Source: JBCBRD01 sp039819785 (GTDB lineage: Bacteria > Pseudomonadota > Alphaproteobacteria > Rhizobiales > Hyphomicrobiaceae). From it: 50,254 bases of DNA. Location: assembly GCA_039819785.1 (NCBI GenBank), contig JBCBRH010000035.1, positions 1-50,254 on the forward strand, read 5' to 3'. The position numbers and the translations under genes are program-made. How positions within the stretch are numbered: the stretch's first letter is position 1; every line of letters starts with the position of its first letter. Shown here in pieces: positions 25,008 through 34,875 of the stretch. The notes under the pieces were generated by a model. It was not told where the DNA came from and made no database searches. It saw only the letters and a list, made by a program, of their open reading frames with translations.

Positions 25008-26363
25008 ATGGAAATCAAGGAAACAAGCTCCGACGGGCTGAAACGCACCCTCGAAGTGGTCGTGGCTTCAACCGAGCTGAATGAAAAGTTCGACGCACGC
25101 ATGGGCGAAATGAGCCAGCGCGTCGAATTGAAGGGCTTCCGTAAGGGTAAAGTCCCCAAGACACACCTGAAAAAGGTCTATGGCCGCGCCGTCATGGCCG
25201 AGATTTTGGAACAGGCTGTTCGCGAAACAAGCTCCAAAGCCATTGAAGATCGTGGTGAGCGCCCAGCACAGCAGCCGGCGATCGCGCTTCCAGAAGACGA
25301 AAAAGAAATCGAAAAGGTCATCAACGGCGAAGCTGATCTGGCTTACTCAATGTCCTTTGAAGTGCTGCCCGATATCCAGCTGACGGATTTCAGCAAGCTG
25401 CAGCTCGAAAAATTGGTCGTCGAAACCGCCGACGAAGACGTCGACAAAGCACTCGACGAATTGCTCCAGAACCACACGTCGTTTGAAGTCGAGGAGGGTC
25501 GCGTCGCGTCAGATGGCGATCAGGTCACGATGGATTTCAAAGGCTCGATCGACGGTGAACTGTTTGAAGGCGGGTCCGGCGAGGACATGCCTATTGTGCT
25601 TGGACAGCGCAACTTCATCCCCGGCTTCGAAGAAGGCCTGCAGGGTGTAAAGGCTGGCGACGAGCGGACCCTCGATGTGACGTTCCCTGAGGATTATCAG
25701 GCAGAGCATCTTGCTGGAAAGCCTGCAAAATTCGAGATCACAGTAAAGTCGGTCGGCAAACCGACCAAACCGGCAGCCGATGACGACTTCGCCAAGACGT
25801 TGGGCGTCGATGGTATCGATACCATGAAATCCATGCTCCGGGATCGCATCCAGGAGCAGTATGATGAGACCGCGCGCATCAAGCTGAAGCGTGAACTGTT
25901 GGACGCCCTTGAAGAAACCCATTCGTTCGACCTGCCCCCGTCCTTGGTTGATCGCGAATTCGACGCCATCTGGAAACAGCTGACAGACGGCCTGGAGAAA
26001 AGCGGCAAGACGCTGGAGGACGAAGGCAAGACCGAAGAAGAGACGCGCGCTGAATATCGCGGTATCGCAGAACGGCGTGTCCGGCTCGGTCTCGTGATCG
26101 GTGAGATCGGTGACAAGAATAAAATCGAGGTCACGCAGGAAGAGCTTCGTCGCGCGCTCATGGAACAAACGCGCCGCTACCCTGGCCAAGAAAAGATGAT
26201 CTATGAATTCTATGAGAAAAACCCAGGCGCAGTCGCCGAGCTTCGTGCACCAATCTTTGAAGACAAGGTCGTCGATTTTATCGTCGAGCTGGCCAAACCG
26301 ACCGAGAAGCAAGTAACCAAGGACGAACTGACTATAGCCGTTGAAGAAGCAACCGAGAGTTGA
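25008..26363 (+). CDS. tig: Trigger factor (ribosome-bound chaperone/prolyl isomerase)
   Basis: Trigger factor binds L23 at the ribosome exit and shields nascent chains. The 451-residue protein has the ribosome-binding signature GFRKGKVP at residues 43-50. Its FKBP-type isomerase domain is at about 150-245, with DFKGSIDGELFEGGSGEDMPIVLG (in pieces) and FIPGFEEGL. A long helical C-terminal domain follows. The length fits the family. It leads the tig-clpP-clpX-lon-hupB run and is followed by a 219-base gap. Confidence 0.97.
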   Translation: MEIKETSSDGLKRTLEVVVASTELNEKFDARMGEMSQRVELKGFRKGKVPKTHLKKVYGRAVMAEILEQAVRETSSKAIEDRGERPAQQPAIALPEDEKEIEKVINGEADLAYSMSFEVLPDIQLTDFSKLQLEKLVVETADEDVDKALDELLQNHTSFEVEEGRVASDGDQVTMDFKGSIDGELFEGGSGEDMPIVLGQRNFIPGFEEGLQGVKAGDERTLDVTFPEDYQAEHLAGKPAKFEITVKSVGKPTKPAADDDFAKTLGVDGIDTMKSMLRDRIQEQYDETARIKLKRELLDALEETHSFDLPPSLVDREFDAIWKQLTDGLEKSGKTLEDEGKTEEETRAEYRGIAERRVRLGLVIGEIGDKNKIEVTQEELRRALMEQTRRYPGQEKMIYEFYEKNPGAVAELRAPIFEDKVVDFIVELAKPTEKQVTKDELTIAVEEATES

Positions 26364-26582
26364 TGTGTCCTTGTCGATCTGTCCTTACAGGGTCTCCCCC
26401 GCTTCAATGGCCTGACCCAGTCATCACAATCCAGACAGCGTCGCCGGCATGCCTTAGCGTTGGACCTCAAAAAGCCAAACCTTCAACGCAACCGTAATAC
26501 TGACAACTAAGCTGGGCTCTTCAACTAGGTTCCAACCTAAAGCCCGGCGAAACGGCCCAGCCTCAAAGGAGAATGCACCCAG

Positions 26583-27236
26583 ATGAGCCAGTCACCACAG
26601 CAGATCACCGGAAGCTTCTGGCCCATGGTCGTGGAGCAGACGAACCGCGGTGAGCGTGGCTACGATCTGCCTTCGCGCCTGCTGAAAGAGCGGATCATCT
26701 TTGTCACGGGCCCGGTCGAGGATCAGATGGCAGCTTCGGTTTGCATGCAGCTTTTGTATTGTGAATCCGAAAACCCGAACAAAGAAATCTCCATGTATAT
26801 CAATTCCCCCGGTGGTGTTGTGACGGCCGGGATGGCGATCTACGATACGATGCAGTTCATCAAACCACCTGTTGCAACGCTTTGCGTCGGCCAGGCCGCG
26901 TCCATGGGCTCTTTGCTGCTGTGTGCAGGTGCCAAAGGCATGCGGTATGCACTGCCTAACGCCAGAATCATGGTGCACCAGCCGTCTGGTGGCTTCCAAG
27001 GCCAGGCGTCTGACATCGAGCGCCATGCGCAAGACATCATCAAGATGAAGCGCCGATTGAATGAAACCTACGTCAAGCACACCGGCCGGGACTACGAAAC
27101 CATCGAACGGACGCTGGACCGTGACCACTTCATGACAGCCGATGAAGCGCTCGAATTTGGTCTTATCGACAAGGTGCTGACCGAACGGTCTGAGGCGGAA
27201 ACGGAAACAAAGCCTGAAGCGCCAGCGGCGACCTAA
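26583..27236 (+). CDS. clpP: ATP-dependent Clp protease proteolytic subunit
   Basis: ClpP forms the proteolytic barrel that works with ClpX or ClpA. The 217-residue protein has the triad Ser107 (GQAASMGS), His132 (MVHQPSGG) and Asp181 (DRDHFM). The family stretch MYINSPGGVVTAGMAIYDTM is present. The N-terminus includes the usual PMVVEQTNRGERGYDL. A long 516-base gap separates it from clpX. Confidence 0.97.
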   Translation: MSQSPQQITGSFWPMVVEQTNRGERGYDLPSRLLKERIIFVTGPVEDQMAASVCMQLLYCESENPNKEISMYINSPGGVVTAGMAIYDTMQFIKPPVATLCVGQAASMGSLLLCAGAKGMRYALPNARIMVHQPSGGFQGQASDIERHAQDIIKMKRRLNETYVKHTGRDYETIERTLDRDHFMTADEALEFGLIDKVLTERSEAETETKPEAPAAT

Positions 27237-27752
27237 GCACGTCGCTCCGCACGCGCTGTCTGAGCAGGCGACTACGTATGCGGTATGTGCACCCTCATGC
27301 ATCGAGGAATGCACTGCCGGGCTGTGCCCATTGAAAAACGCAAACCGCCGAGGCTGTGGAACGTCCACAAACCAGCGATTCTCGGCCGATTTGCCAGCTG
27401 ACCCAGGGCGAATGGCAAGAGAGGCCGGAAACCGGCCGCTCACCTTTCGTTCAATTCGCCGCAAATCCACCAGATTTATTTCACACTCTCGGATGCGAAC
27501 GAAATCAGAACATTTGAGCTGCGGGTGGCATGGTTCCTGCTGTTATCACCGCAAACCCGGGATCAGCGGCCCGCAAATCCGCATCTTGGGTCAATGGGCA
27601 TCGTGTCGCGAAGCCCCAAAAAGCATTAATCCAATCTTGATCTCCGGCGGCTTAGCATGGTCTGATCGAAATCGAGATACGACGACATTGCACAAAACCA
27701 GGGCTGCGGGGATCATGAGGGTCTCTGCAACCCGACACTGGATGAGACCAAA
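27237..27752. other. Gene-free stretch between clpP and clpX
   Basis: This 516-base gap holds a few open frames with no gene-like pattern; one on the + strand runs into clpX out of frame and I regard it as chance. The length suggests clpX has its own promoter or a long leader, but no clear heat-shock (RpoH) or housekeeping promoter stands out by eye. Confidence 0.4.
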
Positions 27753-29006
27753 ATGGCCAATGAGAAAAACACGCTCTACTGCTCCTTCTGCGGGAAATCC
27801 CAGCATGAAGTGCGTAAGCTGATCGCTGGCCCCACTGTATTTATCTGCGACGAATGCGTCGAACTTTGCATGGACATCATCCGGGAAGAAAACAAGAACA
27901 CGCTTGTGAAGTCTCGTGATGGCGTGCCGTCTCCCCAGGAGATCTGCAACGTTTTGGATTCGTACGTGATCGGGCAATTCCACGCCAAACGCGTGCTCTC
28001 GGTCGCCGTCCACAACCACTACAAGCGGCTTAACCACGCAGCCAAGAACAACGATGTCGAGTTGGCGAAATCCAACATTCTCCTCGTGGGTCCCACGGGC
28101 TGCGGTAAGACTCTGCTGGCGCAGACACTCGCGCGTATCCTGGATGTGCCATTTACAATGGCGGACGCGACGACGCTCACAGAAGCCGGATATGTCGGTG
28201 AGGACGTCGAAAACATCATCCTGAAGCTGCTTCAAAGTGCGGACTACAACGTAGAACGTGCCCAACGTGGCATTGTCTACATCGACGAAGTCGATAAGAT
28301 CTCCCGCAAGTCGGACAACCCATCGATCACGCGTGACGTCTCCGGCGAAGGGGTGCAGCAGGCACTCCTGAAGATCATGGAAGGCACGGTCGCATCCGTT
28401 CCACCTCAGGGCGGCCGCAAACATCCGCAACAGGAATTTCTGCAGGTCGACACCACCAACATCCTGTTCATCTGTGGTGGTGCGTTCGCAGGCCTCGATA
28501 AGATCATCTCCGGTCGCGGGAAAGGCACGTCGATGGGCTTTGGCGCCGCCGTCATTGGTCCCGATGAGCGCAAAACTGGTGAATTGCTACGCGAGGTCGA
28601 ACCCGAGGATCTGCTGAAGTTCGGCCTGATCCCTGAGTTTATCGGACGTATGCCGGTGATTGCGACCTTGGAGGACCTGGATGAAGACGCGCTGGTCAAA
28701 ATCCTGTCCGAACCCAAAAACGCGCTGGTCAAGCAGTATGCGCGCTTGTTCGAGATGGAAGACGTGAAGCTGACAATCACGTTGGATGCGCTGAAAGCCA
28801 TTGCGCGCAAGGCGATCGAACGGAAAACTGGCGCACGCGGCCTTCGCTCCATCATGGAAGGCATTCTGCTCGACACGATGTATGATCTGCCGACCCTCAA
28901 AGGTGTCGAGGAAGTCGTCATCGGACCAGAAGTGGTTGAAGGTTCAGCTCGTCCGCTGCGGATTTACGCCGATCCTGTTGAGGAAACAGGTTCGTCAGCC
29001 TCTTAA
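27753..29006 (+). CDS. clpX: ClpX, unfoldase subunit of ClpXP
   Basis: ClpX unfolds tagged substrates and threads them into ClpP; in alphaproteobacteria it also degrades CtrA. The 417-residue protein has the N-terminal C4 zinc domain (Cys10, Cys13, Cys32, Cys35), Walker A GPTGCGKT at 113-120, Walker B (IVYIDEVDKI) at about 172-181 and the ClpP-binding IGF-like loop region near KIISGRGKG. The start is ATG 27753, with only a weak GAG upstream. Confidence 0.97.
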   Translation: MANEKNTLYCSFCGKSQHEVRKLIAGPTVFICDECVELCMDIIREENKNTLVKSRDGVPSPQEICNVLDSYVIGQFHAKRVLSVAVHNHYKRLNHAAKNNDVELAKSNILLVGPTGCGKTLLAQTLARILDVPFTMADATTLTEAGYVGEDVENIILKLLQSADYNVERAQRGIVYIDEVDKISRKSDNPSITRDVSGEGVQQALLKIMEGTVASVPPQGGRKHPQQEFLQVDTTNILFICGGAFAGLDKIISGRGKGTSMGFGAAVIGPDERKTGELLREVEPEDLLKFGLIPEFIGRMPVIATLEDLDEDALVKILSEPKNALVKQYARLFEMEDVKLTITLDALKAIARKAIERKTGARGLRSIMEGILLDTMYDLPTLKGVEEVVIGPEVVEGSARPLRIYADPVEETGSSAS

Positions 29007-29087
29007 GGACGCTGAGACCGCGACCCTGCGAGGGCAACGATCGGTCTCCACTAAAGAATATAGTCCACCTGGACACCGGCGAAAAAA

Positions 29088-29119
29088 CGAATGCGCGCGG
29101 CTCATGTCTCGCGCATTCG
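29088..29119 (+). terminator. Hairpin after clpX (possible terminator)
   Basis: CGAATGCGCG (29088-29097) pairs perfectly with CGCGCATTCG (29110-29119) around a 12-base loop. The following bases are CCGTTTAG, so the T-run is short. It lies about 80 bases after the clpX stop and can end or process that transcript. Confidence 0.5.
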
Positions 29120-29651
29120 CCGTTTAGGCTCGCCTTCGCCTCAGGTCTCAGCGATTCTATGCGACCGCTCGCCCGCAGCCGGGCACAGAACCGGCCCTTT
29201 GGTAACGCTAGGACTCTAACAAAGCGCGCTGCCACAATGTGAGGGTGCGGCCACACTTGAGGCCGGGGGAACCGCATATTGCCCCACTGTGGCCCACTGG
29301 CTGTGACAACGTCAAAAACACGACCTACACTGATCCGCGACGGGTTGTTCGGGTACATTTCCCACCGGGGCGTGGTCAGAACAACCCAGGGCTGGCACAT
29401 GACCGCACGCCACCCCATATGTTGTGCACAATACGCCATGGCTGGGTCATGTTGCCTTCAGGTCTGATGACCCGACCGTCGCGTAATATCTGGGGAGTAC
29501 AAGTGCTCCTGACTGCCTAATGCGCCCGATGGGATCGCGCCGCCTTCAAAAAGGGGCAATGATCTTAGTCAGATGAGTCGTCACCGGCGAGCAGGGCAAA
29601 ACCAAAGCGGGCTGAGCGACGAGGCCCGCGCGACAAGAGAAGTGGTACGCT
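29120..29651. other. Gene-free leader stretch before lon
   Basis: About 530 bases without a supportable gene. A perfect 10-base palindrome TTGTGCACAA occurs at 29422-29431, and a TAATAT at 29484-29489 could be a -10 element, but no well-spaced -35 is visible. A heat-shock promoter is expected upstream of lon from general knowledge, but I cannot point to one. Confidence 0.35.
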
Positions 29652-32081
29652 ATGAGCGAAACAACAAAGACACCAACGACAGCCGGCGATGAGGAGCTGT
29701 TTCCAGTCCTCCCACTGCGCGACATAGTGGTGTTCCCATATATGATTGTGCCCCTGTTCGTTGGCCGTGAAAAATCGATCAACGCGCTTGAAGAGGTGAT
29801 GCGTCAGGACAAACATATCCTCCTGGCAGCCCAGAAGAACGCAAGCGATGATGACCCATCGCCCGACGCCATTTATGAGGTCGGGACACTGGCGTCTGTG
29901 CTTCAACTGCTGAAGCTTCCAGATGGCACCGTAAAGGTGCTCGTCGAAGGCACGTCGCGTGCGCGCATTTCCGAATTCACTGAGAACGCGGAATATTTCG
30001 AGGCCTCAATTGACCGTGTTGAAGAAGACATCGGTGCTGAAGACGAGATTGAAGCGCTCGCGCGGTCCGCGATTTCGCAGTTCGAAAGCTACGTGAAGCT
30101 CAACAAAAAGATTTCACCTGAAGTCTTGGGCACGATCTCTCAAATCGATGACTATTCGAAGCTGGCAGACACGATCGCTTCCCACCTCGCCATCAAGATC
30201 GCCGACAAGCAGGAGGTCCTGGAACTCACGACGGTTTCAGAACGTCTGGAGCGCGTCTATGCGCTGATGGAAAGTGAGATTTCAGTTCTGCAGGTCGAAA
30301 AGAAAATCCGCTCACGCGTCAAGCGTCAGATGGAGAAGACACAGCGCGAGTACTATCTGAACGAGCAGATGAAGGCCATCCAGAAGGAACTGGGTGACAG
30401 CGATGACGGCCGCGACGACATTGGTGAGTTCGAAGACAAGATCGAAAACATCAAACTGTCGAAAGAGGCCCGCGATAAGGCAACTGCCGAGCTGAAGAAG
30501 CTGAAGCAGATGAGCCCGATGTCGGCTGAAGCAACTGTTGTCCGCAACTACCTCGATTGGCTGTTGTCGATTCCGTGGAATACGCGCGGCAAGGTCAAGA
30601 AAGACCTCGCTGAAGCTGAAAAGGTCCTCGATATCGAGCACTACGGCCTTGAGAAGGTCAAAGAGCGCATTCTCGAATATCTGGCCGTCCAGAACCGGAC
30701 CAACAAGCTGAAAGGGCCGATCCTTTGTCTCGTCGGGCCACCAGGTGTGGGTAAGACGTCGCTTGGCAAATCGATCGCCAACGCAACGGGTCGGGAATTT
30801 GTCCGCATGTCGCTTGGCGGCGTGCGCGACGAGGCAGAGATCCGTGGACACCGGCGGACCTACATCGGCTCGATGCCCGGCAAGGTCATCCAGTCCATGC
30901 GCAAGGCCAAGAAGTCCAACCCGCTGTTCCTTCTCGACGAGATCGACAAGATGGGTTCCGATTTCCGTGGTGATCCAGCCGCCGCTCTGTTGGAGGTTCT
31001 GGACCCCGAGCAAAACGGGACGTTCAACGACCACTACCTGGAGGTCGACTATGACCTGTCCAACGTGATGTTCGTCACAACGGCCAACACGCTGAACATT
31101 CCACCAGCCCTGATGGACCGGATGGAGATCATTCGGATTGCTGGGTACACCGAGGACGAAAAGCGTGAGATCGCCCGCCGCCACCTGATCGCTGAACAAA
31201 CCAAGGCTCACGGGCTTGAGGAAGGCGAGTGGTCCATCGACGACGAGGCGTTGCTCGAACTGGTACGTCGCTACACGCGTGAAGCTGGCGTCCGGTCGCT
31301 GGAGCGTGAAGTCGCTAAAATGGCCCGGAAGTGCGTGAAGGAGATCCTGACGTCTTCGAAAACGAATATCGAGATCACCAAGGACAACCTGACCGATTAT
31401 CTTGGCGTTCCAAAGTACCGGTATGGTGAGGCCGAACTGGAAGATCAGATTGGCATCGTCACGGGTCTGGCCTGGACGGAAGTTGGCGGTGAACTGCTCA
31501 CCATCGAAGGCATCAAAATGCCCGGCAAGGGCAAGATGACCGTCACGGGCAACCTCCGTGATGTGATGAAGGAATCCATCCAGGCCGCGAATGCCTATGT
31601 GCGCTCGAGGTCCATCGACTTCGGCATCGAACCGCCGACGTTCGAAAAAACGGACATCCACGTTCACGTGCCGGAAGGTGCAACACCCAAGGATGGACCA
31701 TCTGCCGGGGTTGCCATGGTTACGGCAATCGTGTCGGTGCTCACGCAAATCCCCGTCCGCAAGGATGTGGCCATGACAGGTGAAATCACGCTGCGCGGCC
31801 GTGTCCTTCCAATCGGCGGTTTGAAGGAGAAGATGCTCGCGGCCCTGCGTGGCGGGATCAAGACCGTTTTGATCCCCGAAGAAAACGTCAAGGACCTGGC
31901 AGACATCTCCGATGAGGTGAAGTCCAAGTTGGAAATCATCCCGGCTGCGCGCCTGGAGGATGTCCTGAAAGCTGCATTGGTGCGGATGCCAGACGCCATT
32001 GAATGGGACCAGGAAGCCCACGAAGCGGCCATGACAGCCAAAGCCGGTGGAGAAAATACGGGCCAACGCATCGCGCATTAA
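29652..32081 (+). CDS. lon: ATP-dependent protease Lon (LonA)
   Basis: Lon degrades misfolded and regulatory proteins; in alphaproteobacteria its substrates include DnaA and CcrM. The 809-residue protein has the N-terminal LON domain (LFPVLPLRDIVVFP), a coiled region, Walker A GPPGVGKT at residues 362-369 and a C-terminal protease domain with the Ser684/Lys727 dyad (PKDGPSAGVAM; GGLKEKML). The length fits the family. A strong terminator follows at 32188-32219. Confidence 0.98.
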   Translation: MSETTKTPTTAGDEELFPVLPLRDIVVFPYMIVPLFVGREKSINALEEVMRQDKHILLAAQKNASDDDPSPDAIYEVGTLASVLQLLKLPDGTVKVLVEGTSRARISEFTENAEYFEASIDRVEEDIGAEDEIEALARSAISQFESYVKLNKKISPEVLGTISQIDDYSKLADTIASHLAIKIADKQEVLELTTVSERLERVYALMESEISVLQVEKKIRSRVKRQMEKTQREYYLNEQMKAIQKELGDSDDGRDDIGEFEDKIENIKLSKEARDKATAELKKLKQMSPMSAEATVVRNYLDWLLSIPWNTRGKVKKDLAEAEKVLDIEHYGLEKVKERILEYLAVQNRTNKLKGPILCLVGPPGVGKTSLGKSIANATGREFVRMSLGGVRDEAEIRGHRRTYIGSMPGKVIQSMRKAKKSNPLFLLDEIDKMGSDFRGDPAAALLEVLDPEQNGTFNDHYLEVDYDLSNVMFVTTANTLNIPPALMDRMEIIRIAGYTEDEKREIARRHLIAEQTKAHGLEEGEWSIDDEALLELVRRYTREAGVRSLEREVAKMARKCVKEILTSSKTNIEITKDNLTDYLGVPKYRYGEAELEDQIGIVTGLAWTEVGGELLTIEGIKMPGKGKMTVTGNLRDVMKESIQAANAYVRSRSIDFGIEPPTFEKTDIHVHVPEGATPKDGPSAGVAMVTAIVSVLTQIPVRKDVAMTGEITLRGRVLPIGGLKEKMLAALRGGIKTVLIPEENVKDLADISDEVKSKLEIIPAARLEDVLKAALVRMPDAIEWDQEAHEAAMTAKAGGENTGQRIAH

Positions 32082-32187
32082 GCACGGCAAATAGGGCTTT
32101 GCTGTTCAAGCGGGTCTTGCGGCACCTAGGTCACAGAACGTCTTTGTGGCCTGACAACGGGGTGCTTTTGTAACCAGACAGAATGGA

Positions 32188-32219
32188 GGGCCTGGGTGGC
32201 AAACCCAGGCCCTTTCTTT
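32188..32219 (+). terminator. Rho-independent terminator after lon
   Basis: GGGCCTGGGT (32188-32197) pairs perfectly with ACCCAGGCCC (32203-32212) around a 5-base loop and is followed by TTTCTTT. This is a clear intrinsic terminator about 106 bases after the lon stop, so hupB is transcribed separately. Confidence 0.9.
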
Positions 32220-32582
32220 GTGTATTGGCGTTTTGAACCAAGTGCTTGCGGCGTGCAGTCAACGAACTACGTGAGCCAAAATATGCACAAAAGTTCTTGC
32301 GTCCCACCTCCACCTAAACGCCGAACGACCGCGCCAACACTGTCCGCCACACTGTGTCAAATTAGAAACATACGCGGCTGTTCCGCGCACGTGGTATCTC
32401 AGTTTTGCCCAATGTTTTCGGGCGATCTGAGCATGTTTTGGGCTTGACGGAGGCCGACTTTGAGCGCTTTTGTGCGGGCTTCATGCGCCAGGGAGGCGTG
32501 TGCCGCGCCATTTCGGGCTGATCCGTAGCCTCTTGAGAACGTCGGACAGACCCCACCGCGCACAAAACAAGGATTAGAACGA
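32220..32582. other. Promoter-containing gap before hupB
   Basis: About 360 bases between the lon terminator and hupB. It should carry the hupB promoter. TTGACG at 32444-32449 could be a -35, but no good -10 sits 16-18 bases on, so I do not call it. No gene is supported here. Confidence 0.35.
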
Positions 32583-32855
32583 ATGAGCAAAAAAGACTTG
32601 GTCGATGCAATCGCCAGAGAATGTGAAATCACAAAAGAAAAGGCCGGTGTCGCCGTGGACGCCATGCTGGGCCACATCAAAGAGAGCATGAAAGCCGGCG
32701 AAGAAGTCCGCATTCCTGATTTCGGGACATTCAAGGTCACCGATCGAAAGGCACGCGAAGGCCGCAACCCTGCAACGGGCAAGGCAATCAAAATTCCAGC
32801 CTCAAAGGTTCCAAAGTTTGCCCCATCCAAAGGGCTCAAGGATCTGCTGAACTAA
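32583..32855 (+). CDS. hupB: DNA-binding protein HU
   Basis: HU is a nucleoid protein that bends DNA as a dimer. The 90-residue product starts MSKKDLVDAIARECEITK, has the core VRIPDFGTFKVTDRKAREGRNPATG with the DNA-inserting proline region (RNPATGK), and ends KFAPSKGLKDLLN. Its position directly after lon is conserved in alphaproteobacteria. A hairpin follows its stop. Confidence 0.97.
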   Translation: MSKKDLVDAIARECEITKEKAGVAVDAMLGHIKESMKAGEEVRIPDFGTFKVTDRKAREGRNPATGKAIKIPASKVPKFAPSKGLKDLLN

Positions 32856-32866
32856 GCGATGGCCTG

Positions 32867-32905
32867 CGCGCATCCGCTCGGCCTTACGCGTCGGCCGGAT
32901 GCGCG
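32867..32905 (+). terminator. GC-rich hairpin after hupB
   Basis: CGCGCATCCG (32867-32876) pairs perfectly with CGGATGCGCG (32896-32905) around a 19-base loop. It lacks a T-run. It lies 11 bases after the hupB stop and is a plausible terminator or mRNA-stability element. The following bases to 33219 carry no supported gene; the frame of the next gene is open through them but not protein-like. Confidence 0.55.
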
Positions 32906-33219
32906 GCACTATCAAAACACCTCATAACAACGAACTTGCCAGCTTCTCCACGGCAGCCACAACACCGGTTCCAGCGTTGGGGTCGATAGGTATTGCAGGC
33001 CAACGCGAGCCAGACAAACGCGAACGAGACCAACCGCGAGGCAGATCAGCTGACGTTGTTGGCAGCGGTATGTGGTGTCAGGCATCGCGGCCCCGTCAGG
33101 GCGAACGTCAGCGCGGCACGACATTACTCAAACGACCTGCCCAGATAGAATTCCGGTCCTCAAAAGCCTGGCCAACTACGCCCGCACTTGCCTGCAAACC
33201 GCAAAAGGTCTGCAAACAG

Positions 33220-34011
33220 ATGTCCGATGACCCAGATGAAATCTTCCCAGCCGGCACGGCACTAGATTTCGGTACGGCACCTTACCCCTTCATGCGCGTT
33301 CCCGGCCGGTCCGCGATCGACGCCGTCCACCACCTAAGCATCACCCACCAGGACCAGACCCCTGTGATCTGGGGCGATGATGAAGAAGCCACGCGCCTGT
33401 TCGAAGTGTTTAATGATCCAGGCCACGAACTACCTTCCCCATCAGACGTCATTCAAAAGGCAACCAGCCGATCCGCCGCCACGCTTTCTGCGGTCTATAA
33501 AGAGCAAATCCGCGAAAGCGTCGCAGCGTTCTACCGCCGATTGGGCAAGCCAAATCCCTATGATGAGGCAAGCCGCGAGACCGACCCTGGTCCGCCCCGT
33601 GGGACATGGCCAGAACACATCCAACCCCACGAGCAGCTGGTCTCGTTGCTGGACCACCGGACGAAGGACTTTAAGAAGGAAGTCCTGATCGGTCTGTTGC
33701 CAACGTCAAAACGGTGGGCGATTGCAGCGTACTTGGGCTTTGGAAACTGGAATAGCTGTCCCCCACCCGAGGTCCACGTCGCCCATGCGCGCGAATGGTT
33801 CGAAAGCTATGGCGCCAAGCCGGTGTTGAATTCAGCTGACACGATCGAGTTTTTCGTCGAACGCCCGATTGAAGATCGTAACACCGCCCTTGAAATGGCC
33901 TTGGTCCACCATGAGTACTGCAGCGACATCGTCGACCAGGGTGTAGGAACCATCGACGCACTGGCCGCCCACATCTATGGCGCGCAGTACTGGTATTTTT
34001 GGTGGGACTGA
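33220..34011 (+). CDS. DUF4253-domain protein
   Basis: The 263-residue product has a C-terminal domain that matches DUF4253: NSCPPPEVHVAHAREWFESYG, then HHEYCSDIVDQGVGT, and the diagnostic end YWYFWWD. The function of this family is unknown. I chose ATG 33220 (MSDDPDEIFPAG), preceded by AAAGG; the frame is open for another 107 codons upstream, but that part is basic, repetitive and not family-like. It lies between hupB and tRNA-Val, with no partner gene. Confidence 0.8.
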   Translation: MSDDPDEIFPAGTALDFGTAPYPFMRVPGRSAIDAVHHLSITHQDQTPVIWGDDEEATRLFEVFNDPGHELPSPSDVIQKATSRSAATLSAVYKEQIRESVAAFYRRLGKPNPYDEASRETDPGPPRGTWPEHIQPHEQLVSLLDHRTKDFKKEVLIGLLPTSKRWAIAAYLGFGNWNSCPPPEVHVAHAREWFESYGAKPVLNSADTIEFFVERPIEDRNTALEMALVHHEYCSDIVDQGVGTIDALAAHIYGAQYWYFWWD

Positions 34012-34082
34012 TAATGCGCAAGGCTCGACAACACGCATCTTGATTGCGCGGCGTGGCCGGTCTATCAAACGCGACCTGCAAA

Positions 34083-34157
34083 GGGCGATTAGCTCAGTGG
34101 TAGAGCGCCTCGTTTACACCGAGGATGTCGGGAGTTCGACCCTCTCATCGCCCACCA
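34083..34157 (+). tRNA. tRNA-Val (anticodon TAC)
   Basis: Acceptor GGGCGAT pairs with ATCGCCC, followed by A and an encoded CCA (34155-34157). D-arm AGCTCAGTGGTAGAGC is standard. The anticodon stem CCTCG/CGAGG holds the loop TTTACAC, so the anticodon is TAC. The T-arm is GGGAG-TTCGACC-CTCTC. Confidence 0.95.
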
Positions 34158-34404
34158 TCCCTTCCCATTGTCTTCAGCCGTTTGCGCGGGTCAGGCCCGT
34201 TGACCGCGCGGCGTTACAAAGCGGCGCGAACAACACCATCACGGTTGAGCCGCATCACATCCGGATACGCACAACGCCAACATGTTCCAAGCGGAACAGC
34301 GCCAGCTCTCATCTTGGCCGATAGATAGCCCACGTCCGGCACACATCCAGCCGGCATGGCTTCCAATCCACGAACCAAGCAGGTTCCAGACCAAGGTGAT
34401 TTCG

Positions 34405-34680
34405 ATGTCCAACACTGCCAAAACGTCTACACGCCCAATCAAGCTGGCCGGTTTCACCGCAATGGCAGTGGTGGTGGCTTTGGGAGCCCAAGCCATCATT
34501 GTTTCAGACGCAGCCCAGGCCCAACGCTTTAACCCCAAGAAGTTTGTGAACGACTATACGGGCATTACAGCGGTCAAGAACGGCATCAAACCCATCGGCA
34601 GGTTGGGCAACAACAAAGTCCGTAAGCCGCTGCGCAACCTGGGCAAAAAGCTCCAGAAATACGGCATCGGCCGCAATTGA
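34405..34680 (+). CDS. Small basic secreted protein
   Basis: This 91-residue product starts at ATG 34405, with AAGGTGAT upstream. It has a signal peptide (core GFTAMAVVVALGAQAIIV, cleavage near AQA-Q). The mature part of about 50 residues is strongly basic and ends KPLRNLGKKLQKYGIGRN. I do not recognise the family. It is isolated between two tRNA genes. A cationic periplasmic or exported peptide is possible; this is inference. Confidence 0.6.
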   Translation: MSNTAKTSTRPIKLAGFTAMAVVVALGAQAIIVSDAAQAQRFNPKKFVNDYTGITAVKNGIKPIGRLGNNKVRKPLRNLGKKLQKYGIGRN

Positions 34681-34875
34681 AGCCCTGACATGGCCTGTGG
34701 CGTCATGGCCGGTAAGCCCCGGGTGATGCCCATCCGCCATATTCAGCATGCATTCACACTGTTGCCCACAGAATCGCATGGCATGTGGATGTTGCAGCCT
34801 TACATCTGTGACCCAGCGGAGTTGCAACGCATGCTTTCACGCATTGAACGGTCAACGCGTTTTCAAAGCGAGGCA

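Noticed and set aside
27331..27822. 163-codon open frame across the clpP-clpX gap
   Set aside because: It overlaps the clpX start in another frame and its composition is not protein-like.
29239..29520. 93-codon open frame in the lon leader
   Set aside because: No Shine-Dalgarno, low-complexity translation, and no family resemblance.
32899..33219. Upstream 107-codon extension of the DUF4253 gene
   Set aside because: The extension overlaps the hupB hairpin, reads like translated non-coding DNA and is preceded by no start signal.
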